The notes under the pieces: generated by a model
Databases searched by the model: none
Seen by the model: only the letters and a program-made list of their open reading frames with translations
What the model was told of the DNA's origin: nothing
Translations under genes and position numbers: made by a program
Shown: positions 44,351-51,443 of the stretch, in pieces
Position numbering within the stretch: the stretch's first letter is position 1
Layout of the letters: each line of letters opens with the position of its first letter
From: Chloroflexota bacterium
GTDB lineage: Bacteria; Chloroflexota; Dehalococcoidia; Lucifugimonadales; Lucifugimonadaceae
Assembly: GCA_027618835.1 (NCBI GenBank)
Contig: JAQCHZ010000016.1
Coordinates: 1 to 62,670 of the forward strand
Direction: 5' to 3'
DNA: 62,670 bases

Positions 44351-45460
44351 CTAGCCCAGTTCGTGGTTGGCTAGCTGTTCGTATTGGGTGTTTTCTTGTT
44401 CGTCGAGGTAGGTACGGTACAGAGCGATTGCTGTGACCTGAACGACTTGCCCGCTCGACCTTAATGGAGCGTGTTGCCAAGAAGCACCGACGTCTTGTGC
44501 GAACCGACCACGGACACCCGGTCGTGTTCGACCAATAGTGACGTGAGCCGCGAATTTTCGATCGTCGCGTTCGAGCCCGAGTCCGACCATGCGGCCCTCG
44601 ACTCTGCCTTGAAGTTGTTCGAGTCGTCGCAATTCGCCATTGAATCCGACCCAGCAAATACGTGGGTCGCGGAAAGACGGGAAGCAGCCTGTTCGACCGA
44701 TCTTCATCTGGAAGCGTCCGGTCGATTCTGCAGCCTGCTCGAGAGCTGCTTTGATATCTGGAATCTGATCGATCGGCACGTCGCCCAAGAATTTGAGCGT
44801 CAAGTGCATCGCTTCTTCGCCTATCCAGCGAACACGATCGTACTCACGTGGGATGAAACTTTTTGGCAGGTCGGTCAGTTCACGTTTTACAGAGCGAGGA
44901 ATTTCGATGGCGATAAACAGCCGTTGCGTGTTTTCTGGAACTTCAGGGAAGCCGAACTTTTCCTCGCCGTCGTCATCTTCCATGCCGGGTGCGACGTAGA
45001 GCTTTGGTTCTGCCGGAACGTAGTTCGCTTCAGACTTAGGGCTATATGTAAGAGACGACCCACCACGACCTCGGCCGCCGTGGTACGGCTCTTCACCGAT
45101 ATTACGATCACGTTGCGGGACTACTGATGGAACAAAGCCATCCGCTGAAATTGGATCTGACTCTTGGTCGTCGGATTCTGGAGCACTCTCGTCTGCAGTC
45201 TCTTCGCTATCTGGCTCAGGTTCGTCGACCGATTCAGGTTCGATTATCGCTTCTGGCGTCTCGGTAGTCTCTTCGCTATCAGGCGCAGGTTGGTCGACCG
45301 AGTCAAGTTCGACTATCGCTTCGGGAGTTTCCGCAATTTCATCGGTCTTGGCCGTGTCTTCAGTCTCAGTCGCTTCTTCGGCTTTCGCCTCAACTTCGAG
45401 CTCGGGAGAAGGGTTAGCTTCTCCGCCGATCCAGGGATCTTTGTCGTTAGATTTCGTCAC
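44351..45460 (-). CDS. thpR: RNA 2',3'-cyclic phosphodiesterase with acidic N-terminal extension
   Basis: The C-terminal 190 residues are a 2H phosphoesterase: RLFIAIEIPRSVKREL, catalytic HLTLKFLGDVP and AHVTIGRTRPG. ThpR opens 2',3'-cyclic phosphates in RNA ends. The N-terminal 180 residues are unusual for the family (normally about 180 in total): very rich in Glu, Asp, Ser, Thr and Pro, no signal peptide, with a 69-bp tandem duplication (45197-45265 and 45266-45334) giving two 23-residue units of the type EAI-E--SVD-P-PDSEET. It starts with GTG 45460 behind an AGGA ribosome site. The extension is probably disordered. Confidence 0.9.
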   Translation of the reverse strand: MTKSNDKDPWIGGEANPSPELEVEAKAEEATETEDTAKTDEIAETPEAIVELDSVDQPAPDSEETTETPEAIIEPESVDEPEPDSEETADESAPESDDQESDPISADGFVPSVVPQRDRNIGEEPYHGGRGRGGSSLTYSPKSEANYVPAEPKLYVAPGMEDDDGEEKFGFPEVPENTQRLFIAIEIPRSVKRELTDLPKSFIPREYDRVRWIGEEAMHLTLKFLGDVPIDQIPDIKAALEQAAESTGRFQMKIGRTGCFPSFRDPRICWVGFNGELRRLEQLQGRVEGRMVGLGLERDDRKFAAHVTIGRTRPGVRGRFAQDVGASWQHAPLRSSGQVVQVTAIALYRTYLDEQENTQYEQLANHELG

Positions 45461-45687
45461 ACGTGCGTCCTAAAAGGCCATCGTTCCAATTCAGTCTCTA
45501 TTACATCAAAGATACATTCGAATCGGTTCTGCGGGTGAACTAAATGTTAAGTGATGCTAACTGAAAGGATTTCGCTGCGAATTCGCTATCGAAGAAAGAC
45601 CATCGTTATAATTCGACCGCAATTCAAACGGTGCGGGCGTATTTCAACTAATGCATCGGGCTAACTTACCTGCGATGGAGAACACTC

Positions 45688-46680
45688 TTGGCGCTACTGC
45701 TCAATCGATCCGACGTACAAAAGCTACTTCCAATGTCAAAGGCGATCGACGTAGTCGAAGCGGCGTTCGGCGAGCTTTCGGCAGGGACGGCGGAAATGCC
45801 GGATCGCACGGTGATGATCGACCCAGCTGTTGGAGGTTGGATCGCGTATATGCCGGCGTACTTGAAATCGGGCGGTGCGCTAGGAATAAAAGCAGTAACG
45901 GTCTACAAAGAGAACCCAACTAAATTCGGTTTGCCCACCACGATTGGCACGATTTTAGTTCAGGACAATAAGACTGGCGTGGTAGTTGCTGCGATGGATG
46001 GCGGACTACTTACCGGTGTCCGAACCGGTGCTAGCAGCGGAGTTGCGACGAAGCATCTTGCCCGAAAAAACTCGAAGGTCGCCGGTGTGCTCGGAACCGG
46101 AGTTATGGCACGAAGTCAGGTGCTTGCGTTGGCAGAATCAGCCAATCTCGACACGATTCTCGTCTACTCACGTAGCGACGATGCAGCCAAGCAGGCGTTT
46201 GCTGAAGAATTTACTTCGACGACTGGAATCGAAGTTCGGGTAGCCGAAAGCGCCGAGGGATTGGTTCGTGAATCTGACATTGTCACGCTAATCACCAGTG
46301 CGGTTGAACCTGTGGTCGATGGATCATGGTGGAAGCCGGGTACTCATATCAATGCGATTGGCTCGCACGCTGCCGGGGTTCGTGAACTCGATTCAGCGAC
46401 TGTCGTGAAGTCGAAGATCGTTTGCGATCAGGTTCAGGCATGTTTGAACGAAGCTGGCGATATTCAGATTCCGATCGAAGAGGGTGTGCTGTCGGCAGAC
46501 GACATTCACGGTTCTATCGGTGAAGTAATCAACGGCACGCTTCCGGGTCGTGAGAACGATGAGGAGATCACTCTGTTCAAGAGCGTCGGTCTTGCAGTGC
46601 AGGATATTTCCTGTGCGTCGCTGGTTTACGATCAGGCAAAAGCACAAGGCGTAGGTCTAGAGTTCGACTTCGGCGGGTGA
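45688..46680 (+). CDS. Ornithine cyclodeaminase / mu-crystallin family protein
   Basis: A 330-residue NAD(P)-binding protein. LLLNRSDVQKLLPMSKAIDV and FGELSAGTAEMPDRTVM form the substrate part, GLLTGVRTGASSGVATKHLA the hinge, and VAGVLGTGVMARSQVLAL the Rossmann motif. The family includes ornithine cyclodeaminase, alanine dehydrogenase and ketimine reductases; sequence alone does not decide. It starts at TTG 45688. It is the first gene of the accessory catabolic region and convergent with a DapA-family gene. Confidence 0.88.
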   Translation: MALLLNRSDVQKLLPMSKAIDVVEAAFGELSAGTAEMPDRTVMIDPAVGGWIAYMPAYLKSGGALGIKAVTVYKENPTKFGLPTTIGTILVQDNKTGVVVAAMDGGLLTGVRTGASSGVATKHLARKNSKVAGVLGTGVMARSQVLALAESANLDTILVYSRSDDAAKQAFAEEFTSTTGIEVRVAESAEGLVRESDIVTLITSAVEPVVDGSWWKPGTHINAIGSHAAGVRELDSATVVKSKIVCDQVQACLNEAGDIQIPIEEGVLSADDIHGSIGEVINGTLPGRENDEEITLFKSVGLAVQDISCASLVYDQAKAQGVGLEFDFGG

Positions 46681-46738
46681 GTGGCGAGCCACTTTTTCTA
46701 CCGATTGCCGGAACTGGGCTGACAAGACACGATCACAG

Positions 46739-47632
46739 CTAAACGATCACTCGTTCTAGTAGGACGTCGATGTCTCGTTGGGTGTGTTTGTCTGGTTTCG
46801 CAGATGGCTCTCTGACGGCTACAGATTCGATCAGGCCTCGTTTTTTCAGGATTTGCTTGTGAAAGCCGATGGCGAGTTCGGGTGCTTGGCTGACCAAGTG
46901 ACACAGCGGGGCGATTCGGAGATTGAATAATTCCAACGCTTCCGCCGTATCGCCATTCCCGTACAACGAGAGAATTTTGACGAACTCTGCCGGAGTGGAA
47001 CTAAACGGCATTGTTCCAGTGCTGCCCCGGGCGAGTTCTTCCATGAGATAGGTCGCTCCGCCTCCACCGAGCACATCGATCTTGCCTTGAAGTGCGTCGA
47101 CGGTTGCCGCGACGCGAGGGGCAGTTGGCGGCGTTTCCATCTTGCATGCGACGATACCGGGAAGTTCAGATGCTAATTCAGCGACCATCTGGGGATCCAC
47201 TTGGGCGAACTGGACGTCTTGAAGTACGACCGACACATTTACGGCATTTGCGATGCTTCGGAAGTACTGACGTACGTTTTCTGGATTTGAAGAGCCTATT
47301 CCTGAACCTGGAGGTGTGAGCATTACCGCATCTACACCGAGTTCTTCGGCTCTCTTGCTGTAGAAGATTGCAAGATCGGTTCCCGGTGCGCCGGTGTTCA
47401 TCACAACCGGGACTCTGCCATTGGTCTGATCTACTACGGTTTTTATCAGCAGATCCCGCTCTGCTTCGTTGAACAGTTGGACTTCACTTGCGAGAGCGAT
47501 GCCTAAACCATCGACTCCGGCATCGATGTTGTAGTCGATCACCGCTCGAATGCCGTCGGTGTCGATACCACCGTCCTTTAGAAACGGCGTTTGAAGGATT
47601 GGTATTACGCCGTTTATCTTCTTGTAGGTCAA
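46739..47632 (-). CDS. Dihydrodipicolinate synthase family aldolase, atypical
   Basis: A 297-residue class I aldolase-type TIM barrel (INGVIPILQTPFLKDGGID, VPVVMNTGAPGTDLAIFYSK, LGGGGATYLMEELARGSTG). The Schiff-base lysine is Lys164 in IVACKMETPPT. The catalytic Tyr of true DHDPS (YNVP-type motif) is replaced: the strand reads VVLQDVQF. The GTTGE motif is also altered (IALASEVQLF). It is therefore not DapA but a related lyase or aldolase for another 2-oxoacid. The start is TTG 47632; the frame is open to 47734 but that overlaps the next gene. Confidence 0.83.
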   Translation of the reverse strand: MTYKKINGVIPILQTPFLKDGGIDTDGIRAVIDYNIDAGVDGLGIALASEVQLFNEAERDLLIKTVVDQTNGRVPVVMNTGAPGTDLAIFYSKRAEELGVDAVMLTPPGSGIGSSNPENVRQYFRSIANAVNVSVVLQDVQFAQVDPQMVAELASELPGIVACKMETPPTAPRVAATVDALQGKIDVLGGGGATYLMEELARGSTGTMPFSSTPAEFVKILSLYGNGDTAEALELFNLRIAPLCHLVSQAPELAIGFHKQILKKRGLIESVAVREPSAKPDKHTQRDIDVLLERVIV

Positions 47633-47694
47633 TTGATTCTCTTCTGCAGTGATTGGTTGCGGAGTGGGTAGCTGGCAAAAGCCGCTCTCCGACT

Positions 47695-48594
47695 CTAAAC
47701 CGTTAGTATTTCGGGTCCGAGTGGGCCGAGCCATATCGAGTGCTCTTTCCAGCCGACGTGGTGACCCGCTACTTCGATAAGCGGCGGGTACTCGCGCATC
47801 ACGCCCTGCTTGATTAACTCTTTCAACGTTCGCTCGAAAGGCTTTTTGGGAAGATCGTTGAAGTAGCGACGTGCGATAGGCAGCCCTCGCCAGCTTTCGA
47901 TTGCTGCAAACGACTCGGCATCGATTTTGTTCGATGGCTTAGGCAGTCGTTCAAGCATGAACACTTCCGGTTTGCCGTCATCCTTGATGTATCCGCGTCC
48001 GGACGTAGCAAACGGTTCGATAGCAAAAATCGAACCAGCTTCGAGAGACCCTTCTAGACCGATTCTTGCGTTCGGGATTTGTGGTTGATCATGCAGTGTG
48101 TATCTGCCGAGCCCATGTCCCGTCAGGTTCAGAACCGGCTTGAAGCCTGCTTTGGTTATTACTTCATCAACTCGGTCACCGATGTCTTCAACCTCGACGT
48201 CGGGGGCGCACATAGCGATTGCAGCATCGAGAGCGTCGGAAGCAGCGCCTATCATGCTTTTCCAACGTTGGTCTTCTGAAAGATCGGCCGAAACTCCGGT
48301 ATCGACGATAAGCCCGTCGATGTGGGCTCCGACGTCGATTTTCACCAAGTCGTTTTCTTCAAATCGTGAGTTGTCTGTTGGTGACGAGCAATAGTGCGCG
48401 GCGATCTTGTTTCTGCTGGTTTGGGACGGAAACGGAGGTAGCGCACCTGCCTCACGGATCATCGTCTCCATGCCTTCTTGGAGATCGCGCAGCAGGTAGC
48501 CCGGTTTGATCGTTTCCGCTGCCCAATTTCGAGCGTTGGAAGCGATTTTTCCGGCTTCACGGAGCGTATTTAGTTCGGCTGAAGTCGGAATCAT
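47695..48594 (-). CDS. map: Type II (archaeal-style) methionine aminopeptidase
   Basis: A 299-residue M24 metallopeptidase. Metal ligands by alignment with the archaeal enzyme: Asp87 (VKIDVGA), Asp98 (IVDTG), His160 (NLTGHGLG), Glu193 (FAIEPFATSGRG) and Glu284 (GWKEHSIWLG); substrate histidines are His67 and His168. A helical insert of about 65 residues (215-275) between the Glu193 and Glu284 motifs marks type II enzymes of archaea and eukaryotes; normal bacterial Map is type I and lacks it. It removes initiator Met or trims another N-terminus. It sits among catabolic genes, not with translation genes. Confidence 0.88.
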   Translation of the reverse strand: MIPTSAELNTLREAGKIASNARNWAAETIKPGYLLRDLQEGMETMIREAGALPPFPSQTSRNKIAAHYCSSPTDNSRFEENDLVKIDVGAHIDGLIVDTGVSADLSEDQRWKSMIGAASDALDAAIAMCAPDVEVEDIGDRVDEVITKAGFKPVLNLTGHGLGRYTLHDQPQIPNARIGLEGSLEAGSIFAIEPFATSGRGYIKDDGKPEVFMLERLPKPSNKIDAESFAAIESWRGLPIARRYFNDLPKKPFERTLKELIKQGVMREYPPLIEVAGHHVGWKEHSIWLGPLGPEILTV

Positions 48595-48604
48595 ACGGTC
48601 ATGG

Positions 48605-49582
48605 TCACGCGCATGAAGGATCGTCTAGGTTCCAACGATTGAATGAAGGCTGGTCACCTTTAGCGAGTGAATCGCGGGTGTCTTTCCACATTTCGTACCA
48701 AGTACCCGCGTTGTGTAGCTCAGAATCTGGATTTGATTCGCTACGGGCTACGAATCCCGGGAACACTTCGCGCCCAGTCGCTTCACCGGTTGGCTGGTAT
48801 CTCAGATCGAAACTCCAGCGAATGCTGTTGCTGATATTTGGGAGTGAGGCGTGAACCGTGCGTTTCGTGAGCAGCAGTGCATCGCCTTTCTTTACCGGAA
48901 CCGGCATTGAGTCGCCAACGTTGAAAAGATGCTCTGGAATCTGTAGTCCGGGTCGATCTTTATATCCGGGGCAGTGCGTGAGAAGTTCGCCCCGGTGAGA
49001 GCCCGGAACGACGGTTAGACAGCCGTTCTCAACGCCCGCGTCCATGAGAGGGAACCAGACTGTTAAGAGATTGGTTTTGTCGGCACCTTCGTTGATAACT
49101 CCGGCGTCCTGATGCCAAGGGCTGACACCAAACAAAACGTTGCCGTTCTCATCGCGGGGAGAAACCGATTCAGGAATCTTGATTCGAACGTGCTGGACGG
49201 GGTTCGAGTAGACCTCTCCGCCAACCACAGATTCCGCAACGTCGATTACACCGGGTGCGGTGAGAGCGTTGAAAACTGCTGGGCCTGCCCAGAAGGGAGT
49301 GTCGGGTTTAACACCGTTCTGCGGTAGTGAGAAATCGAAATACTGGTTGTGAACTTCGCCCGACTCGACGTAGATTTTCGTTACGCGGTCGCCAAATTCG
49401 AGTTCAGAGTAGGTCGATGAGATCTTGCCTTCGGCGAATAGTTTGTTCGCAAGCGAGTCGAGGACCCCGGCGTATTCGTCTATTACGGGGTCGATCGTGG
49501 CTTCCGGATCGAACACGTTTTCAACTCGTACAAATCCGTACTCTTCGAAATGTTCTTTTTGTTCAGCTGTGAGTGCCGGCAT
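48605..49582 (-). CDS. Phytanoyl-CoA dioxygenase family protein
   Basis: An Fe(II)/2-oxoglutarate oxygenase of about 325 residues. The iron site is His-x-Asp in SPWHQDAGVI plus the distal His in KRTVHASLPNISNS; the 2-oxoglutarate arginine is in SIRWSFDLRYQP. ENGCLTVVPGSHRGELL is typical of PhyH. The substrate is unknown; the family hydroxylates many lipids and small molecules and is expanded in SAR202. ATG 49582 (MPALTAEQKEHF) is the likely start; an earlier ATG at 49612 adds ten unconserved residues. It is 10 bases after map's start region on the same strand. Confidence 0.88.
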   Translation of the reverse strand: MPALTAEQKEHFEEYGFVRVENVFDPEATIDPVIDEYAGVLDSLANKLFAEGKISSTYSELEFGDRVTKIYVESGEVHNQYFDFSLPQNGVKPDTPFWAGPAVFNALTAPGVIDVAESVVGGEVYSNPVQHVRIKIPESVSPRDENGNVLFGVSPWHQDAGVINEGADKTNLLTVWFPLMDAGVENGCLTVVPGSHRGELLTHCPGYKDRPGLQIPEHLFNVGDSMPVPVKKGDALLLTKRTVHASLPNISNSIRWSFDLRYQPTGEATGREVFPGFVARSESNPDSELHNAGTWYEMWKDTRDSLAKGDQPSFNRWNLDDPSCA

Positions 49583-49730
49583 TTCCAAAATCCCCTGATC
49601 GCACGTATTCATATGTGTGGTGCGCGACGCATCTGTTGAGGCGGAATGTTACACCGTGGGCGCGGGTGTTTCGTTGGAATATAGGGGAATTTGGCTTAAA
49701 TCGCTGTATGTGGACGGCGGCGCCTGGCGT

Positions 49731-49755
49731 GACCCTTCGACGGGGCTCAGGATGA
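49731..49755. repeat. CCTTCGACGGGGCTCAGGAT-type intergenic repeat
   Basis: GACCCTTCGACGGGGCTCAG followed by GATGA resembles the short 'CTTCGACAGGCTCAGGATGA' elements scattered between genes of many unrelated bacteria. Only one copy of this type is in the window. No function is known. Confidence 0.5.
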
Positions 49756-49807
49756 TGGTCGATAGATGTAAGAGGCAGTACGTCAGGCAAGTGAACTTGC
49801 CTCTCAT

Positions 49808-49936
49808 GTCATTCTGAACTTGATTCAGAATCACTTACATAGGATCCGAAGCGTCATTTCAGGCAAGATGGACCAAGTGTTTGTTGGACGATTAACTTCA
49901 CTTTGGCCACTGATTCTGAATCGAGTTCAGAATGAC
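49808..49936. repeat. Inverted-repeat element with palindromic ends
   Basis: The left end reads GTCATTCTGAACTTGATTCA then GAATC (49808-49832). The right end (49912-49936) is its reverse complement with one difference (TCGAG for TTGAG in the centre). Each end is itself palindromic (ATTCTGAA/TTCAGAAT, 5-base centre). The 79 bases between have no frame. The whole could fold into one long hairpin or act as a two-way terminator; it resembles paired REP elements or a MITE. No target duplication was identified. Confidence 0.75.
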
Positions 49937-49950
49937 AGATCGGCTAGGGC

Positions 49951-50061
49951 CTAGCGGCCTTTGGGAGCGGGGGCCAGGGAATCGGCTTCGATGCCGAGTC
50001 CTTGAGCGGAATCGACTGCCTTGCGTAAGCCAGATAAAGCGATTTTGAGTATGTTGATCAT
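49951..50061 (-). CDS. Small ORF of 36 codons downstream of a Cys-codon attenuator
   Basis: ATG 50061 to TAG 49951 on the minus strand: MINILKIALSGLRKAVDSAQ then GLGIEADSLAPAPKGR. The first 20 residues would form a basic amphipathic helix; the rest is Pro/Ala-rich and ends in KGR. There is no cysteine and no signal peptide. It is the first reading frame after the terminator/antiterminator at 50120-50217 and so the nearest candidate target of that switch. The ribosome site is weak (GGAACC). It could be a small protein, a precursor peptide or chance. The PhyH gene lies 370 bases further on. Confidence 0.4.
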   Translation of the reverse strand: MINILKIALSGLRKAVDSAQGLGIEADSLAPAPKGR

Positions 50062-50119
50062 GATGTTGGTTCCGTTTTAGATATGTGCTTGATGGCGGGG
50101 TGGCTGCTTTTTTCGAAGC

Positions 50120-50151
50120 AACAAAAAACCCCTGTTTTTCGACAGGGGTTC
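50120..50151 (-). terminator. Intrinsic terminator inside the Cys-rich leader
   Basis: Minus strand: AACCCCTGT (50150-50142), loop CGAAAA, ACAGGGGTT (50135-50127), then TTTTGTTGC. A perfect 9-bp stem with a 6-base loop and a U-rich tail points to a rho-independent terminator in the leftward direction; rightward there is no U tract. The left arm can also pair with 50217-50208. Confidence 0.8.
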
Positions 50152-50181
50152 TAAATTCTCTACGTTGCGACTTGGATTACT

Positions 50182-50289
50182 TCAACAAGTGCAACACGCA
50201 AAACTAGGAACCCCTGTGGGCGTACATGTACACATACAGGTACATGCCTGCTGCGAGTTCATAGTTGTGGTGCGGAGTGCGTTGTTCAT
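50182..50289 (-). CDS. Cysteine-rich leader peptide (35 codons)
   Basis: ATG 50289 to TGA 50182. The peptide begins MNNALRTTTMNSQQA and carries Cys at 16, 18, 20, 22, 32, 33 and 35, seven in the last 20 residues, six of them TGT. The ATG lies about four bases from the predicted transcription start, so the message would be nearly leaderless. An internal ATG at codon 10 is an alternative start and keeps all Cys codons. Polycysteine, leaderless short ORFs that sense cysteine are known in mycobacteria; here the design is that of a trp-type attenuator. Confidence 0.6.
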   Translation of the reverse strand: MNNALRTTTMNSQQACTCMCTCTPTGVPSFACCTC

Positions 50290-50406
50290 ATCTAAGTTCA
50301 ATATACGCCCTGTTTTGATCTGTAGGCAAATGACGGGATAGGGAATCCGTGAAGTTGCGCTAGGTGGAGTCACCAATTGTGAGTTCGACATTAGTGTTTG
50401 GTGGTG

Positions 50407-51273
50407 TTAGATGCGCATTCTCAATAGCTTGGTAGAGTTTGCACCCTGAATCATTCGAACTTGATCTTCTGGAAGTCCAGATTTCGAGAACTCGTCGAGC
50501 GCATGTTTTTGACTAACGAGCGGATAATCGCTGGCAAAGAGGATTTTGTCGGCTCCAACTGAGCGAGCAACAACATCGAATACTTCGGGTCGATAGAGGA
50601 ACGGAAACGCTGCCGAATCGAAGTAGACATTCTTGAGCGCCGACTTCACCTCAGGCATTAATCCGTAGAACGGCAACCCGCCGCCGAAATGACTGAATAT
50701 GAACTTGTTATTCGGAAACGCGATTACAAGCGCCATCAGAAGCTCGGGAGTGACGCTACCTTTGCCAGGATACCCGTGCCCGACAGGTTCCGACGCATGC
50801 ATGAGGATCGGCATTTTCAAGTCTTTTGCTGTGTCGAAGACTGGCGCTAGTGCGGCGAGATCAGCATCGAGGATGCCCTGTGTATTCGGGTGAAGCTCTC
50901 CGATGCCCTTGGCTCCTGCGGCATGGCATCGTTGCACTTCTTCCACGGCATCTTCGCCCCAGAGCGGATTTACGCTGCAAAAAGCCACAAGTCGGTCTGG
51001 GTGTGATTGAGCTGCCTCTAGGTTGTAATCATTCGAAATACGACCGACTTCGGGGTCGGTCCACCCGAACCCAGCACACACAGAGACGTCTATACCTGCT
51101 TCATCCATCGATTCGATTAAATCGTTGTACCCAGCGAATTTGGCCTTTGGATCGACGAATAGAGTTCGGAACGTGCTGTCAGATCGTGAGAGTCGTTCAC
51201 GATCAGCGGCGAACGATTCTGGAAGCACATGGGTGCAAGAATCGATGATTGGGTTTGAGTTGAGTTGGGTCAA
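50407..51273 (-). CDS. Amidohydrolase family (amidohydrolase_2) protein
   Basis: A TIM-barrel hydrolase or decarboxylase related to the ACMSD/dihydroxybenzoate decarboxylase group. NPIIDSCTHV stands where the family has IDxHxH, so the metal-binding pair is reduced to one His. MPILMHASEP gives the next His, FIFSHFGGGLPFY the next, and ILFASDYPLV the catalytic Asp. TTG 51273 (MTQLNSNPIIDSC) is my preferred start; ATG 51348 would add 25 unconserved residues, and the frame opens at 51426 across the divergent gene. The altered first motif raises doubt about metal dependence. Upstream of the Cys-leader on the same strand but apparently a separate unit. Confidence 0.83.
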   Translation of the reverse strand: MTQLNSNPIIDSCTHVLPESFAADRERLSRSDSTFRTLFVDPKAKFAGYNDLIESMDEAGIDVSVCAGFGWTDPEVGRISNDYNLEAAQSHPDRLVAFCSVNPLWGEDAVEEVQRCHAAGAKGIGELHPNTQGILDADLAALAPVFDTAKDLKMPILMHASEPVGHGYPGKGSVTPELLMALVIAFPNNKFIFSHFGGGLPFYGLMPEVKSALKNVYFDSAAFPFLYRPEVFDVVARSVGADKILFASDYPLVSQKHALDEFSKSGLPEDQVRMIQGANSTKLLRMRI

Positions 51274-51443
51274 ATCTGGATAGAGCGTGAGTAGTGGGAG
51301 AATTTCGACCAAAGATACACTGTCTTTGCAATCAGAACGCTTGGGCATTGTGTGGGATGCCGCTACGCTTTTTATCTGAAATGTGATGAATGTGTGGAAC
51401 GTCGATGATATCGGCGGCGCAATCAAGAGGGCGAGAGTTTTTA

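Larger units (their letters stand above)
50120..50329 (-). promoter_or_regulatory. Putative cysteine-codon transcription attenuator
   Basis: Elements on the minus strand, in order: promoter TTGCCT (50329-50324), 18-base spacer, TATATT (50305-50300); leader ORF from ATG 50289; segment A, ACAGGGGTTC (50217-50208), inside that ORF; a hairpin GTTGCACTTG/CAAGTCGCAAC (50195-50186 with 50174-50164, one bulge) over its last Cys codons; segment B, GAACCCCTGT (50151-50142); segment C, ACAGGGGTT (50135-50127), and a U tract. A and B pair perfectly over 10 bases (antiterminator); B and C form the terminator. A ribosome held at Cys codons 16 or 18 leaves A free; one held at 22 or beyond would cover it. 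Confidence 0.65.

Noticed and set aside
50127..50150. The hairpin as a simple terminator of the amidohydrolase gene
   Set aside because: It lies about 255 bases past that gene's stop, and its left arm has a perfect alternative partner inside a Cys-rich ORF with its own promoter-like hexamers, which a plain terminator does not need.
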